From Smallanthus sonchifolius (taxonomy: Eukaryota > Streptophyta > Magnoliopsida > Asterales > Asteraceae): 64,000 bases of DNA. Below the pieces are notes generated by a model. It did not search any database. It had not been told where the DNA came from and worked only from the letters and a program-made list of their open reading frames with translations. Position numbers and translations under genes: made by a program. The stretch covers positions 4,313,501 through 4,377,500 of the forward strand of contig CM042022.1 in the NCBI GenBank assembly GCA_023525975.1, in the 5' to 3' direction. Below are positions 48,440 to 59,981 of this stretch, piece by piece (the first letter of the stretch is position 1; each line of letters begins with the position of its first letter).

Positions 48440-51400
48440 TTACTGAAAGTTGATCATGCCGAGCATATCCACGAATTTCTCAAATCTGGAAGAATCAAAT
48501 GCTTTTGTAAATATGTCGGCGGTTTGCTTATCAGTTTTTACTTCAACGATTTTGATATATTTCTTTTCGACACAGTCACGGATGAAATGATGTTTGATCT
48601 CAATGTGTTTCGTTTTTGAATGCTTAACGAGATTTTTAGTGATATGGGGAACGGCGGTGTTATCACACAGGATGGGGGTTTCATGGAAGGTGATCCCGTA
48701 ATCAAGCATTTGATGATGAATCCACCTTACTTGGGAACAATAAAGGGCTGCGGCAATGCATTCGGCTTCGGCTGTGGATTAGGAAATGGTGGTTTGTTTC
48801 TTACATTGCCAGGAGACGAGGCGGTTGCCAAGGAACTGACAACCCCCAGAAGTGGATTTTCGGTCTAAGTTGCATCCCCCGTAGTCTGAATCTGAATATG
48901 CCAACAGATCAAACAAGTTATTTTTGGGATACCAAAACCCAAGTTTTGGCTTGTACTTCAAATATCTTAAAATACGTTTGACAGCAATTAAATGAGAGAG
49001 TTTAGGATTAGCCTGAAAGCGTGCACACAAGCACACTGCGAACATGATGTCTGGTTTGCTAGCAGTGAGATACATGAGAGATCCTATCATCGAGCGATAG
49101 AGGTGCTGATCAACGCTTTCACCATCCAAATCAGGAGACAAACAGTGTCGAACTTCCACGGGAGTCTTGTAAGGATGAGACTCAATCATTTTGAACTTAG
49201 TCAGGATTTCTTTGACATACTTCTCTTGATGGATAAGAATTCCTGACTCAGACTGATCTACTTGCAAACCAAGAAAGAACTTTATTTCTCCCATAAAACT
49301 CATTTCAAACTTAGAGCGCATCACTTCCTCAAACTCTTTACATAACCGAGGATTTGTGGATCCAAAAATAACACCATCAACATAGATTTGCACCAAAATG
49401 GTATCAGCACCATCCTTTCGTTTGAACAAAGTTTGGTCAATTGCCCCTCGTGTGAAACCATTATCAAGCAAATGCTTAGATAACGTCTCATACCACCCAT
49501 GAGGTACTTGATGAAGACCGTACAATGCTTTGTCAAGTTTGTAAACTCTGTCATGATAAGTTGGATCAATGAAACCCGGTGGCTGCTTGACATAAACTTC
49601 CTCTTGAGCCTTTCCATACAGAAATGCGCTTTTGATATCCATCTGATGAGCTGTGAAGTCCATATAGGCTGCATGTGCGAGAAACATTCTGATTGCTTCC
49701 AAGCTAGCCACTAGTGCAAAATCTTCCTCAAAGTCAATCCCTTCTTCTTGATAAAACCCCTGAACTACCAAGCGAGCTTTGTTACGAATCACGATTCCCC
49801 CTTCGTTCTTATTGTTACGAAATACCCAACGAGTGCCGATTGGGACTTTGTTCTTTGGAAGGTCTACCAGATTCCACATATGTAACTTGTTAAGCTGCTG
49901 CAATTCTTCCTGCATGGCCTCTACCAACTGTTCTCAAGCAAAGCAGCTTTGACATTCTTTGGTTCAACTTGAGATATGAAGCAAGTGAAGAGACCGTCAT
50001 TCATTGCTTCGATGGCACTACGAGTTCGGACTCCCACATTGGGTGGACCAATGATGTTTTCTGTAGGATGATCCTTGTGAATTCTCAGCTATGGAATCTC
50101 ATCCTCTTCTAAGTGGTCATCCAGATTGGTAATGTTGTTGTCAGGAAGATCAGCTTCCTCATTAATAGGACCCTCAACGGTTTCACTTGTTGCCATAGAG
50201 TCCGAAGAATCCTGAGTGGATAATGAAGAAGAGCCTAAAGCAGAAGAGGTACCTAGGATATTCACATACATAAGAGGATTAGCTGAGACATATATGTTAG
50301 TGAAATCAAGAAGATTAAATGATTTAAACAAAGAATCGACATAAAAAAGCTAATCAAGACCGTCCCCATCGTCCGTATGATTGCTTTCATGCCAGTTGAT
50401 ATCAATGGACTCCAGCACAATCCTTCGTCTCTTGTTGTAAACACGAAAAGCTCTTTGGTTAGAGGAATAGCCCACGAAATAGCACTCATCCGCTTTGGCT
50501 TCAAACTTGTTCAGCTAATTAGAAGTATTCAGCATTATGCATACACACCCAAACTTCCTTAAGAAATCAATAACAGACTTGCGCTTGTACATAATTTCAT
50601 AAGGTGTCTTGTTGCAACTTTTGGTGATGAGAACTCGATTTTGCACAAAACATGCGGTATTGACTGCCTCGGCCTAAAACGTTACAGGAAGCTTAGAATC
50701 AATGATGATAGTTCTTGCAGCTTCTATCAACGTGCGATTTCTTCATTCAGCTACACCATTTTGTTGTGGAGTACGAGGTGCACTGAATTCCCTAGAGATA
50801 CCCTTACTTTCACAGAAAGAATCTAGAATGGCATTCTTGAACTTTGTGCCATGATCACCGTGAATAGTCTTTACACTTAGATTGAACAAATTCTCGATTT
50901 GAAGCAGATTAATTTTGAGAGTCTCTGGCGTCTCATCTTTCTTTGCCAGGAAGAATACCCAAGTAAACTGAGAGAAGTCATCGGTTACCACCAAGCAATA
51001 GGATTTCCTTTCATGACTCATGACACTCACAGGACAGAAGAGATCCATGTGAAGCAATTATAGAGGGGAGTCAATGGAGTTGGTGGTTTTGGGCTTGTGA
51101 GATGATTTGTGATGCTTGCCCTTGGAACAGGAAAGACAATGTTCCACGGGTGACAAGTCTTTTAGAGGTAAACCGGTGACAAGGTTTCCTCGAATAAGGC
51201 GGTTCATAGTCTTGAAATTCATGTGTCCTAATCTCTTGTGCCAAAGAAAGGACTCATCCTCTGAAGCTTTTGAAAGAAAGCAGGATTCGATTCCTGATGG
51301 GTTATTCATATCCAGACTGTAGGTATTGAATTTTTAAGGAGCACTCATGAGGATTAGGTCTTTGGGAATAACCACTCAAGGCTTCAGAATCAAGCATTCT

Positions 51401-53379
51401 ATTGAGTTGAAGAGGGCATAAAAGTCTTTATCACAAATCTGGGACACACTCATCAGATTATACTTTAGATGTGGGACGAAGTTTACCTTCTCCTGGCTAT
51501 TTACACCGTTGGACACAGTTCCTTGTCCTTCAATCTTTTCTCCTCTTGGATTGCTTGCAAAGGCAACAAAATCTCTGTCTATTGGATAATAATCTTGCAA
51601 TAAAGAAAAATGACCAGTCATATGTCTTGAGCAACCACTGTCGAGATGCTAGATATTGTCTCAAGTCCTCCTTGATTGTCCCTACACAAAATGAATCATT
51701 TAGACATTGGTACCCAAATCATTGCTAACTTGGAACGTCTTAGTTTTACAAGATGCATTTCGGAAATCATAGTCAGAATCCTCCTTTAATGTGTTCTCAA
51801 AAAGATCATTATTCTTAATTTTCCAAATTTTTTTTGACCAATTTTTAGCATTTTTGATCCTTTTACGTTGCAAAGTTCTATTATGTCGTGATTTAGAGAA
51901 AACATTTGAAACACAATCAACTGAATTTTGAATAACAGATGGTACGTTTTCTTCCTCAAAACGATATGTAGACAATTTACATGTCTAAAAACATGATTGG
52001 ATTCCCCACAACTAAAACAAACTTTATCACATGTCGGCTTAGCCTGATAATTGTCATCACAAGATGAGGAAGATGATTGTGATGTTGAGATATCAGAACT
52101 AGAGGTAACTCGTTCTTCAATATTTCTTTCATGAAGGCTTTGATCTTCCTTTAATCTGAAAAATTTCAGATAGCTCATTATTTCTTGTGGAATGTCAGTT
52201 ACAACAACTCCTACACTTTTAAAATTTGTAATACCACTCATAGCATTTACAGATTTAGGAACAAAAGGCAAAGCATTCTTAAACTTAGAAATAGCATTTC
52301 TCAAACTGTCATACGCAGAAGGCACATAACCAAAATACAAGTTTTCAATGTGTTCACAAATATCTGGTTTTGACACAGACATATTATTATATTCATCCAA
52401 CTCAAGTTCATTTAAAACATTTCCCTTACTAGAAATCTCATCATAATCATCTTCGAAACCTACACAATCTGACTCTGCACAGGAAGCAAAACTGTCAGAA
52501 TCTGAAGTTTGGATATAATCATCAGCAGATAAATTATAAACAAAGGGTGTGGGAAAATGAGGAACTGGCATATCAGCAAATCTACCAGACTTGAAATACG
52601 GAAGAGGGTGAGAGTTATACCCGATGCCTTCTGTGACCTTTTTATGAATTTGATTATTAATGATTCCAAAAATAATTTTCTGATCCATACCCATGTGTTC
52701 AACTTGAAAATTTGCTTTTTCAACCTTTTGAAGTCTTTCAGTTAAAATTTTATTATTATTATTTTGTGTAGTAAGTTGTACAATCAAAGATCGATTTACT
52801 CCAGAAATATCATGAATTTTCTTTAAGTAAAGTTTCTCATTTTTAGCCACAGAATCATACATCACCTTTATGTGATCACGTTTATCGACCAAAGCCTGGT
52901 TGATGAATCTATACTTCTGAATCTCATTCAAACAAGATTTAGCATTGCAAAGTCTAGACATTACCTCAGCTCGTACGGCGGTGAGATCCTTAGCTGGTTC
53001 AATCATGACACATCTTTCTTTCTCTTCAATATCTGCCATCAGTGCCTTGTCAACTGCTTCCCCTTCTTGATCTCCCCAGTGATAGTGTCCATCAACTTGG
53101 CAGACCAGAGCTGTTGAGCTGGAAGTTGTAGTGGATTTGGGAGAGAAGGCAGCTTGCTTTCCCGATGAGTTCTTCTTCTCATACTGCTCCTTTGATGATG
53201 GCTCCTTGAAATTCCTAGCGAAATGACCAGCTCGTCGCAGTTGTAGCATCTCACCTTTTTTATGTCAAACCTTAGAGTCTTTCCTTGCTTGAATCTATCC
53301 ATCCCAGTCCGCTTGATGAATATTTTGGCTCTCAGAGTCAGCATAGCCATACACCAATCAATATCCTTTTTTTCCAAAT
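48440..53379 (-). pseudogene. SIRE-like Copia pol, broken
   Basis: From the 5' end on the minus strand: a frameshifted CCHC knuckle (RCYNCDELV, then GHFARNFKEP in another frame); a second Cys-rich motif CFSCGESNH; protease with HLDSGCSRHMTG just after a TAG; WHKRLGHMNF; integrase with HMDLF, a changed HGDHGTKFKN, and a stop after QQNGVAE; RT (49927-48779) in which YVDD has become YVDG; and RNase H with SDSDYGGC, a stop, then CDNTAVPHITKN and ADIFTKAFD. Several stops, frameshifts and a lost catalytic Asp show the copy is inactive. It ends at 48440. Confidence 0.9.
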
Positions 53380-53392
53380 CATCCGGGTTGAT

Positions 53393-54321
53393 CTACTCCA
53401 AGTAATCAGATTGAAAGTTGATCGGTGTCAGGTTTCCAGAAATCAGTGCATCATAGCATGACATGAAGGCAGTCATGATAGGCAGATATTCATCAGGTAT
53501 CATAGTGGTTGGTTTCTGAGAAGTGGATGAAGTTGTAGGCTGAATTCCAGAAATTGAAGGTGGGACATCAGTTTGAAAATATGCCATTGTAGTTTTGTTG
53601 GATGAAGTGGAAGAGCCTTGACCAGCAAGAAGAGTTGTGTTTCCAGACTGATTAGTTGGAGTGACTGCACCCTTCATTATCTCTAACTCATAAGATTCCA
53701 GAATGCTGTAGAGTTCTTGTTGTGATAAGTCACTCAGCTTTTCAGTTTTCTTGATCATAATCCGGTACATATTCCATTCCTCAGGTAGTTAATCAAGCAG
53801 CTTCTTGTTTAACTCAACAGTGGGATACTCAGTTCCCAAAACCTTTAACTTAGAGACAATGCTTGAGAATCGGTTGATCAATTCAGACATGGGTTCTCTA
53901 GGGACACTACTAAACATCTCATACTGCTTCTTGATCAAGTCTCTCTTGCTTTCTCTAACCTCGGCACTTCCCTCACACCTTGTACATAAAGCAACCCAAA
54001 GATCTTTGGCAGTAGTATACTCAGCAAATATGTTGAACACATCCATAGGAAGAGCCATAGCAATAGATCCATAAGCCTTGTTATCTCTAGCAATTAAGGC
54101 AATATCCTTTTCATCATATTCAGACACAAGCTTGGGATGCTAAACATCTGCAGTGGTAGTAACTGGCTTGTGTGGACCATCAGTGATTGACTACAAAAGA
54201 GTATGGTCATGGAACTGAAAGAAAGTCTTCATTTATTGGTCCAATCATCAAAGTCTCTAGTGGACACCAAGACAGGTGGTTTGTTTCCTCCAGTATATTC
54301 ATTGTTGCTTGAAGATGCCAT
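53393..54321 (-). pseudogene. SIRE-like Copia gag, broken
   Basis: The start MASSSNNEYTGGNKPPVLVS at 54321 is typical of SIRE-type gag. In-frame stops follow after TNK, near 54144, at 53789-53791 and at 53393. The UBN2-like core reads AYGSIAMALPMDVFNIFAEY, KDLWVALCTRCEG and MSELINRFSSIVSKLKVLG. It continues into the frameshifted zinc-knuckle region of pol. Confidence 0.85.
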
Positions 54322-54978
54322 AACTCAGACAATCTAAAATCAAACAGTAGCTAGTTTCGGGAGAACATGGTTGATCAAAACAACTACTTTCGATAGAGAA
54401 AAAACTGACCGAAACTCCCACTTTCGATAGATCAATGCTTGCCCGAAACTTCTAGTTTCGATAGAGAAAACAGAATCCAGAAACAACTAGTTTTGATGAA
54501 GAAGACTTGGCAGAAAATCCAGCAAACGAAGCAGAAACTACAAGTTTCGATTGAAACTAGTTTCGATAGGGCAGTAGTTTCGGGTGATCAATCTGCAAAG
54601 GTTAGTTTCGATATATATCAGGACAAATATCAAGTTTCGATGATACCTTTTCCAGACAAGAGTACAGACAATAAGTTTCAATAACCAACAAAAAGCAGAA
54701 ATTGTCTTCCAGTAGTTTCGATGTCTTTTTCCCCAAGTTTCAGAAAACCTCCATTGAAGAACAGCTTCAATAATCAACAGCGAAGAAATAACAATCCAAT
54801 CCAGTGAAAAGCTTCCTATAATACTCCAGATCACGAAAATAACCTTTAAACTTTAAAACTCGAACACAGACATCCGGAAATCGATGAAACAGTACTTCCA
54901 AAACTCAGATGCAGAAAAACTTCAATAATATAATCAATCACAAAAACCTGAATATGCTCAGAAATCAATAGCATAATG
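54322..54978 (-). other. 5' leader of the SIRE-like element, dense in CGAAAC/GTTTCG words
   Basis: The segment between PBS and gag has no gene. Between about 54345 and 54735 at least a dozen copies of AGTTTCGAT, CGAAACT or fused CTAGTTTCGAT occur, often back to back as imperfect palindromes. The same word is frequent in both LTRs and in the spacer after pol. Confidence 0.8.
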
Positions 54979-54989
54979 CTCTGATACCA
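54979..54989 (-). promoter_or_regulatory. Primer-binding site of the SIRE-like element
   Basis: CTCTGATACCA, two bases from the 5' LTR at 54992; complement of the initiator tRNA-Met PBS. Confidence 0.9.
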
Positions 54990-54991
54990 AT

Positions 54992-55542
54992 TGTAGGTCC
55001 AGATTTCAATCGGAAATCACACACAAGATCAATTACACACACACAGGCGGAATCTGTGTGTATGGTGGTGAAACGTAGGGTAGAAACAGAAATGGTGAAG
55101 ATAATAGCTAACCACACAGGAATCAACACAAATATGATGTGAAATTGTAAGAACAAAGCATTAAACAAATGCAGATTGTATTGATTCTTCAAGAACAGTG
55201 AAAGAGAAAATTCAGGGTTACAGTCGTTACTCACACCCTAAACATTCTCAAACTAGGCTATTTATAGTAAGTTGACAGGCTCGAAACTATGCTCACCGAA
55301 ACTAGTAGTTTCGGTTAAGCATTTACAAAACAATGAACCTCCTATCGAAACTTCCTATCTATCGAAACTACTAGTTTCGATTGAACAAAACTCAATCGAA
55401 ACTAGATAGTTTCGATGGCCCAAACTTAGAAATAAAACAGGAAATTACATAAAATGAAATTACAAGAAATCAAAGCTTAACTAAACATTGTTCAAAAGAA
55501 ATATATTGATGACAACAACTTATACATATATAAGACTCTACA
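54992..55542 (-). repeat. 5' LTR of the SIRE-like element (551 bp)
   Basis: Starts TGTAGGTCC, ends CTACA, followed by target duplication AACAT. Contains palindromic CGAAACTACTAGTTTCG near 55364. Confidence 0.9.
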
Positions 55543-56047
55543 AACATTATTGTCGGTATTGCTATTATCGGGACCCGTATCGGTATTCGCTTTTATGTTT
55601 TTGACGACCCGAACAGGTTTTTTTTTATTTTGTTTTTTTGGATTTTTTATTATTTTGTTTTATGTCTCTCTTTTAATAACATTATTTTTACCGTTGCGCC
55701 TACGTTTGCATGTTTAATTAAGAGCGATGTGGATTTACTTTATTTTGTACTTTTGATATTTCTTATATTTTCCAATCACGTATTTTGGTTTTTTATGCCT
55801 TTTATTTCTCAAACACGCGTTTAGTTATTTTGTATCATTACCAAAACATTTTTTTTTGTTTTTTTACATTTTCTTTCAGAGTTAAACGAGTAGCCATAAC
55901 CTCATTTATTTTTTTTATGTACCTAAGTATATGTTTCTTTTTTAACCATCTCAAACGTTTAAGATCAGTTTCACACCGTGTGACACGGGAATTCGAGTTA
56001 GAGTACGTTTCGAAGCCGTCACAACGCGGGGCGGGTAAAACTACTAG
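55543..56047 (+). mobile_element. Helitron-like element, right part with 3' end
   Basis: It resumes the unit interrupted at 43017 and ends with a GC-rich stretch CAACGCGGGGCGGGTAAAA, then CTAG at 56044-56047 before a T. The stem is imperfect, so the Helitron call rests on the end motif and style. No Rep/helicase gene is present; the element would be non-autonomous. Confidence 0.5.
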
Positions 56048-56372
56048 TTACAATTACAAAGAATGATTAAAAACAAACGTCTTAGGAACAGTATCTTTTC
56101 CATTCTTCTCCAGCCACGTACCCTCCAACGTAGCTTTTGTCTCTCCCTTACACTTCTCTTCCCACGCGTCCCATTTTCATGAGCTTTTCTCTGAATATGA
56201 CACCTCCTTTCTAACGCATCCCCTTTCAGGATGTTTTCTTTCAATTTGTTTTCTCTTATCTTTTCTCTGATGGATTGTAGACTCGTGAGAGAATTTTTTG
56301 GCAAAGTGGTGTTATTGCATAAACTCAAATGGTTTTCAGGTGTTGCATGGGATAGATTTGAAAAATGGGGAG

Positions 56373-56553
56373 TCCGCTTGGGCAACCAGCGGATTCATAA
56401 AAACTATATCGACTTCGCTTTTCAAGATAGCGGACTCCGAGTCCGCTTGGGGAACCAGCGAATCGTCTTGCCGGAGAAGATGAGGTGGAGGCCGGAGATA
56501 TGGAGTCCGCTTCCCGGACCAGCGGATTTGACTCCGCTTCTTTGACCAGCGGA
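56373..56553. repeat. Five 21-nt near-palindromes TCCGCTT-N5-ACCAGCGGA
   Basis: Units occur at 56373-56393, 56414-56434 (divergent centre), 56442-56462, 56506-56526 and 56533-56553. All are exactly 21 nt with outer arms TCCGCT and AGCGGA that can pair. The spacing is irregular (41, 28, 64 and 27 bases), so they are not a simple tandem array. The last unit matches the reverse complement of 18459-18479 at 20 of 21 positions. Confidence 0.85.
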
Positions 56554-57107
56554 CTTGAATAGTGTCACAGCAGTCCCCCCAACCACTTCTTTTTCTCGAA
56601 TACATGCATGTGAGAAATCCTGGGCGATACTATTCCTTTATGGTATTATTGATGGTGATAGTTGGAGTTTGTCTGAGGAGATAGCAAAATCAACTCCGCT
56701 TGTTGAGATAGCATACTCATAAACATAAACCCTAATTCATTTAACATTTGTTAATTAATTAATTTAATACAAAATTTGAATTGTCATTTAATTATATTTA
56801 TATAATAATTTTATTTATAAAATTTTTTAATTCTATGTTTTATTATATAATTATTTCATTATTTGATTAATTTAATTAATTTTGTTTATTTATTATATTA
56901 ATTCTATAATAATTTGATTAATTTTATAATAATTTGATTAATTATATAATAATTTAAATTATAAATTATTTAAATTATAATAATTTTATTTATTAATTTT
57001 TTATATTCTACGTATCTATATATATCAACTTCATTTTTCCTTTGTAAGCACAAGTCTTGACAACATTGAAACCAAACTTCAAAATCCTAACCCTGTAATT
57101 CCAAATA
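56554..57107 (+). promoter_or_regulatory. 5' flank and likely promoter of the MURA gene
   Basis: Very AT-rich, especially 56740-57010. A TATATATA run near 57020 lies about 85 bp before the ATG and could be the TATA box. If the MULE has terminal inverted repeats, its left one should lie here or just upstream; none could be proved because the right end is not in the window. Confidence 0.4.
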
Positions 57108-59627
57108 ATGTCATCTTTTAGTCCGTTTATTGTTAAACTCTATTGGGGTGGTCAAGTCTCTTTCGTAAATGGTGTAATTATCTGTGATGAATCTACTTTA
57201 ACATCTTCGTTTTTTGTTCGTTATGATTCAATGTCATATGTAGAACTAGTTGATACGATATACAATCATGTTCAACTAGATAGAAATTCCTACAGTTTGA
57301 AGTTGGTCTTATACTACACGTTTCAAGGGGTTCATGCAAGCTCATATTTGTCAGATGAAGAAGGTGTAAGCATGTTGTATTTTCTAGCAGCAAATGAAGT
57401 AAATTACTTCGGTCAGATTTTTGTGAGTCAGGTGCCAAAAGTTACGATCCAACACGAAAGTTTTATGGAACTTATGCGTGGCTTTTCCGCACCCCAATCG
57501 AATGATTATGAAGTCGGTGCATCTACCTATACCAACCTCGAAAATCCAACACTTGATCAACATATTGATGATGAAGAAGATCTAAATTCCCTTAATTCTG
57601 AATCCGAAAATGGTGACACCGAAGACAGTGAGGTCCCTCCGTCAGATGACGATTCCGGAGATGAAGTTATACTCCCACAATCATCTGAAGAATACAACTC
57701 TGGAATTTATCAAGGATTTCCTACTGGACCGGTGGAAGCTTATGATGAAGTTGCAGAGTTAAGAACTGCTGAGCTTCCTGATTTTGATAATGAGGATCAA
57801 ATGGATATATGGAACCCTGAATCAAATCAAATCCGTGTTGGCATGTTCTTCCATTCTAAAAAAGAGGTGGTCAATGCAGTTTTGTCATGGAACGTTGCTT
57901 GTAATCGAGAGGTGATCGTTACGGAGACGAGAAAAACCTGTTGGAGAGCCAAATGCTACACTAAGGCCCCAAAATATAACGAACCTCTCCCAAACACCCC
58001 TCCATGTCGTTGGGCTGCTAGTGCATGCTTAAAAAAGAATCAGCACATGTGGCAACTAACAAAATGGGTGGCTGCACACAACTGTTACGGAACAGTTCAA
58101 CGCAACAACAATCGTTGCTTAAGGTCGAAGGATGTTGCCTTTCATATATCAAGTGCAGTTCAAGCTGATATTTCTTTTCCAGTGAAACAAGTCAAAGTTC
58201 TTATAAAGGACTTGTTGCATGTTGATATTACTTATTCAAAGGCATGGCTCGGTCGCAGAATAGCCATCGAGAATATTTTCGGCAGTTGGGATTCCAACTT
58301 TAATGAATTACCTATGTACATCAAAGCGTTAAAAGCCTCAAATAGAGGCACTGTGGTTGAGTGGTTACATCATCCACACGGGTCATCCCAATGTGCCACA
58401 TTTAAATACGTCTTTTGGGTATTTAAGCCCTCCATTGATGCGTTTCATCTTTGCCAGCCTTTTATCTCTGTAGACGGCACTCATCTGAAAGGACCTTATC
58501 GTAGTAAATTGTTGATTGCAGTTTCAAAAAATGCAAACAACTATATACTTCCGGTTGCATATGCAATTGTCGACGAAGAGACAAATGAAAGTTGGGCTTG
58601 GTTTTTCATGATGTTTAGGGAACATGTTGTAAATGAAACGATGGGACCTTTGTGTGTCATCTCTGATCGACACGCAGGAATAGTTAACGCAATGACGTCT
58701 CTAGAAGGATGGATGGAGCCGAATGCGTACCATCGTTTCTGTCTCCGTCATGTTAGAAGCAACCTAATGAAAAGGTTCAAGAGTGCGAGTTTAAAGAAGC
58801 TTTGCTGGGCTATCGGAAGCACCACCCAGGCTAGAAAGTATATGGCTGCTGTAGCGCAGATGAAGATCATTAACGAGGATGCTTGGCTATACTTGAATAA
58901 TATTCCCAAAACCCATTGGACTCTTCGATATGATCGCGGTCATCGTCGTTGGGGTAACCTAACCACAAACATTTCAGAGAGCTTGAATAATGCTTTACGT
59001 GATGCCAGGTTGTTGCCAATTAAAGCCTGTATCGACTATACATTTCAGAAAGATGTGTCTCAGTATGTTAAGCACACTGAAATTGCCATCAACTGCCAAA
59101 CTGCTTTACCCCCTCGCATGTGGAGCGTCTTTAATAACCGTGATAGACGCGCACAAGACCACAGGGTATTCAAGTATGATCACGTAGAAGAGACGTACAG
59201 GGTCACGTCACGAATGGAAACCAACGATTACGGTGGAAACGACTACACCGTTGAGTTTAAGAGAAAAAAATGCACATGTCGTAAATGGCAAATGGAGAGA
59301 TTTCCATGCTCGCATGCTATAGCCGTCTGCCGTCATAGAAACGGACTACCAAATGAAATTGTTGATTCTCGTTACTATACCTCTACCTATCGTCAACAAT
59401 ATTCAGGCCATTATCACCCGCTTCCTCACAAGGATCTATGGCGGGGTGCGGGTTGGTGTATCCAAGGAGACCCGTCTAAGGTTACAACGCTACGTGGTAG
59501 GAGGCGCGCACGGAGAATGCATAACGAAATGGATGTTCATTATCCGGATGAACCAAGACACTATAAGTGTGGATTATGCAAAGAAACCGGTCATAATAGG
59601 AAATCATGTCCATACAGAAATCAATGA
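57108..59627 (+). CDS. Mutator-like (MURA/MuDR) transposase, 839 aa, intact single exon
   Basis: The N-terminal ~110 residues look like the leader region of plant MULE proteins. An acidic linker (about 150-190) follows. The MuDR DNA-binding region (about 240-330) has paired Cys/His with RWAASACLKKNQHMWQL. The MULE DDE core has Asp456 (FISVDGTHLKG), Asp520 (VISDRHAGI) and probable Glu624 (NISESLNN). A SWIM zinc finger CxC...CxH (C722, C724, C734, H736) and a terminal CCHC knuckle (C821-C834) complete the protein. The frame has no break and all expected domains are present, so the enzyme may be active. It would cut the ends of its own element in the nucleus. The two downstream genes are probably passengers of the same element. 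Confidence 0.95.
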   Translation: MSSFSPFIVKLYWGGQVSFVNGVIICDESTLTSSFFVRYDSMSYVELVDTIYNHVQLDRNSYSLKLVLYYTFQGVHASSYLSDEEGVSMLYFLAANEVNYFGQIFVSQVPKVTIQHESFMELMRGFSAPQSNDYEVGASTYTNLENPTLDQHIDDEEDLNSLNSESENGDTEDSEVPPSDDDSGDEVILPQSSEEYNSGIYQGFPTGPVEAYDEVAELRTAELPDFDNEDQMDIWNPESNQIRVGMFFHSKKEVVNAVLSWNVACNREVIVTETRKTCWRAKCYTKAPKYNEPLPNTPPCRWAASACLKKNQHMWQLTKWVAAHNCYGTVQRNNNRCLRSKDVAFHISSAVQADISFPVKQVKVLIKDLLHVDITYSKAWLGRRIAIENIFGSWDSNFNELPMYIKALKASNRGTVVEWLHHPHGSSQCATFKYVFWVFKPSIDAFHLCQPFISVDGTHLKGPYRSKLLIAVSKNANNYILPVAYAIVDEETNESWAWFFMMFREHVVNETMGPLCVISDRHAGIVNAMTSLEGWMEPNAYHRFCLRHVRSNLMKRFKSASLKKLCWAIGSTTQARKYMAAVAQMKIINEDAWLYLNNIPKTHWTLRYDRGHRRWGNLTTNISESLNNALRDARLLPIKACIDYTFQKDVSQYVKHTEIAINCQTALPPRMWSVFNNRDRRAQDHRVFKYDHVEETYRVTSRMETNDYGGNDYTVEFKRKKCTCRKWQMERFPCSHAIAVCRHRNGLPNEIVDSRYYTSTYRQQYSGHYHPLPHKDLWRGAGWCIQGDPSKVTTLRGRRRARRMHNEMDVHYPDEPRHYKCGLCKETGHNRKSCPYRNQ

Positions 59628-59981
59628 TGTTTTATTATGTATGATATGTTTTAATAACAGTAAATTGTATGATTAACAGTTTATGTTGTAGTTAAAACAT
59701 AATTAAAATAAGATTAAAACGTAATTAGTATATTATTATATCTTAAATGAAGAATAACATATAACTAGTTTAAAATTAGTATACAAAATAAAAAGGTATA
59801 TAATATATGATAGTACGTATGTTATTTTACTAAAAAAACATGAAATTATAATAAAAAATACATAATAAACAAATTAAATCATATGACAATTCTTCTATAA
59901 ATACCATCTATCTTTCATTCACCATCCAACTCTCATTCACCATCCAACTCTCATTCACCATTAACTCTTATTTACCATAAA
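59628..59981 (+). promoter_or_regulatory. Spacer and promoter of the ULP-like gene
   Basis: AT-rich. TATAAATA at 59897-59904 is a likely TATA box, about 80 bp before the ATG. The leader holds a tandem repeat of CATTCACCATCCAACTCT (59916-59968, three units of 18, 18 and 17 bp). Confidence 0.6.

Larger units (their letters stand above)
43018..55542 (-). mobile_element. SIRE/Maximus-like Copia element with env-position ORF (12.5 kb, decayed)
   Basis: LTRs at 43018-43514 and 54992-55542 start TGTAGGTCC; the right one ends CTACA, the left one is mutated to CTATA. The target duplication is AACAT (43013-43017 and 55543-55547). The PBS is at 54979-54989 and the polypurine tract (minus strand AAGGGGAGA) touches the left LTR. 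On the minus strand the order is leader, gag, pol, a spacer with tandem repeats, then a long extra ORF region before the 3' LTR. This layout is that of SIRE-type Copia elements. All coding parts have stops or frameshifts, so this copy is dead. Confidence 0.9.

Noticed and set aside
56336..56605. 89-codon minus-strand frame with RWS-KR repeats
   Set aside because: The repeats come from the 21-nt palindromes; no start context or homology, so not called as a gene.
58990..59187. Short frames within MURA and ULP-like genes in other phases
   Set aside because: Shadows of the real transposase and ULP-like frames.
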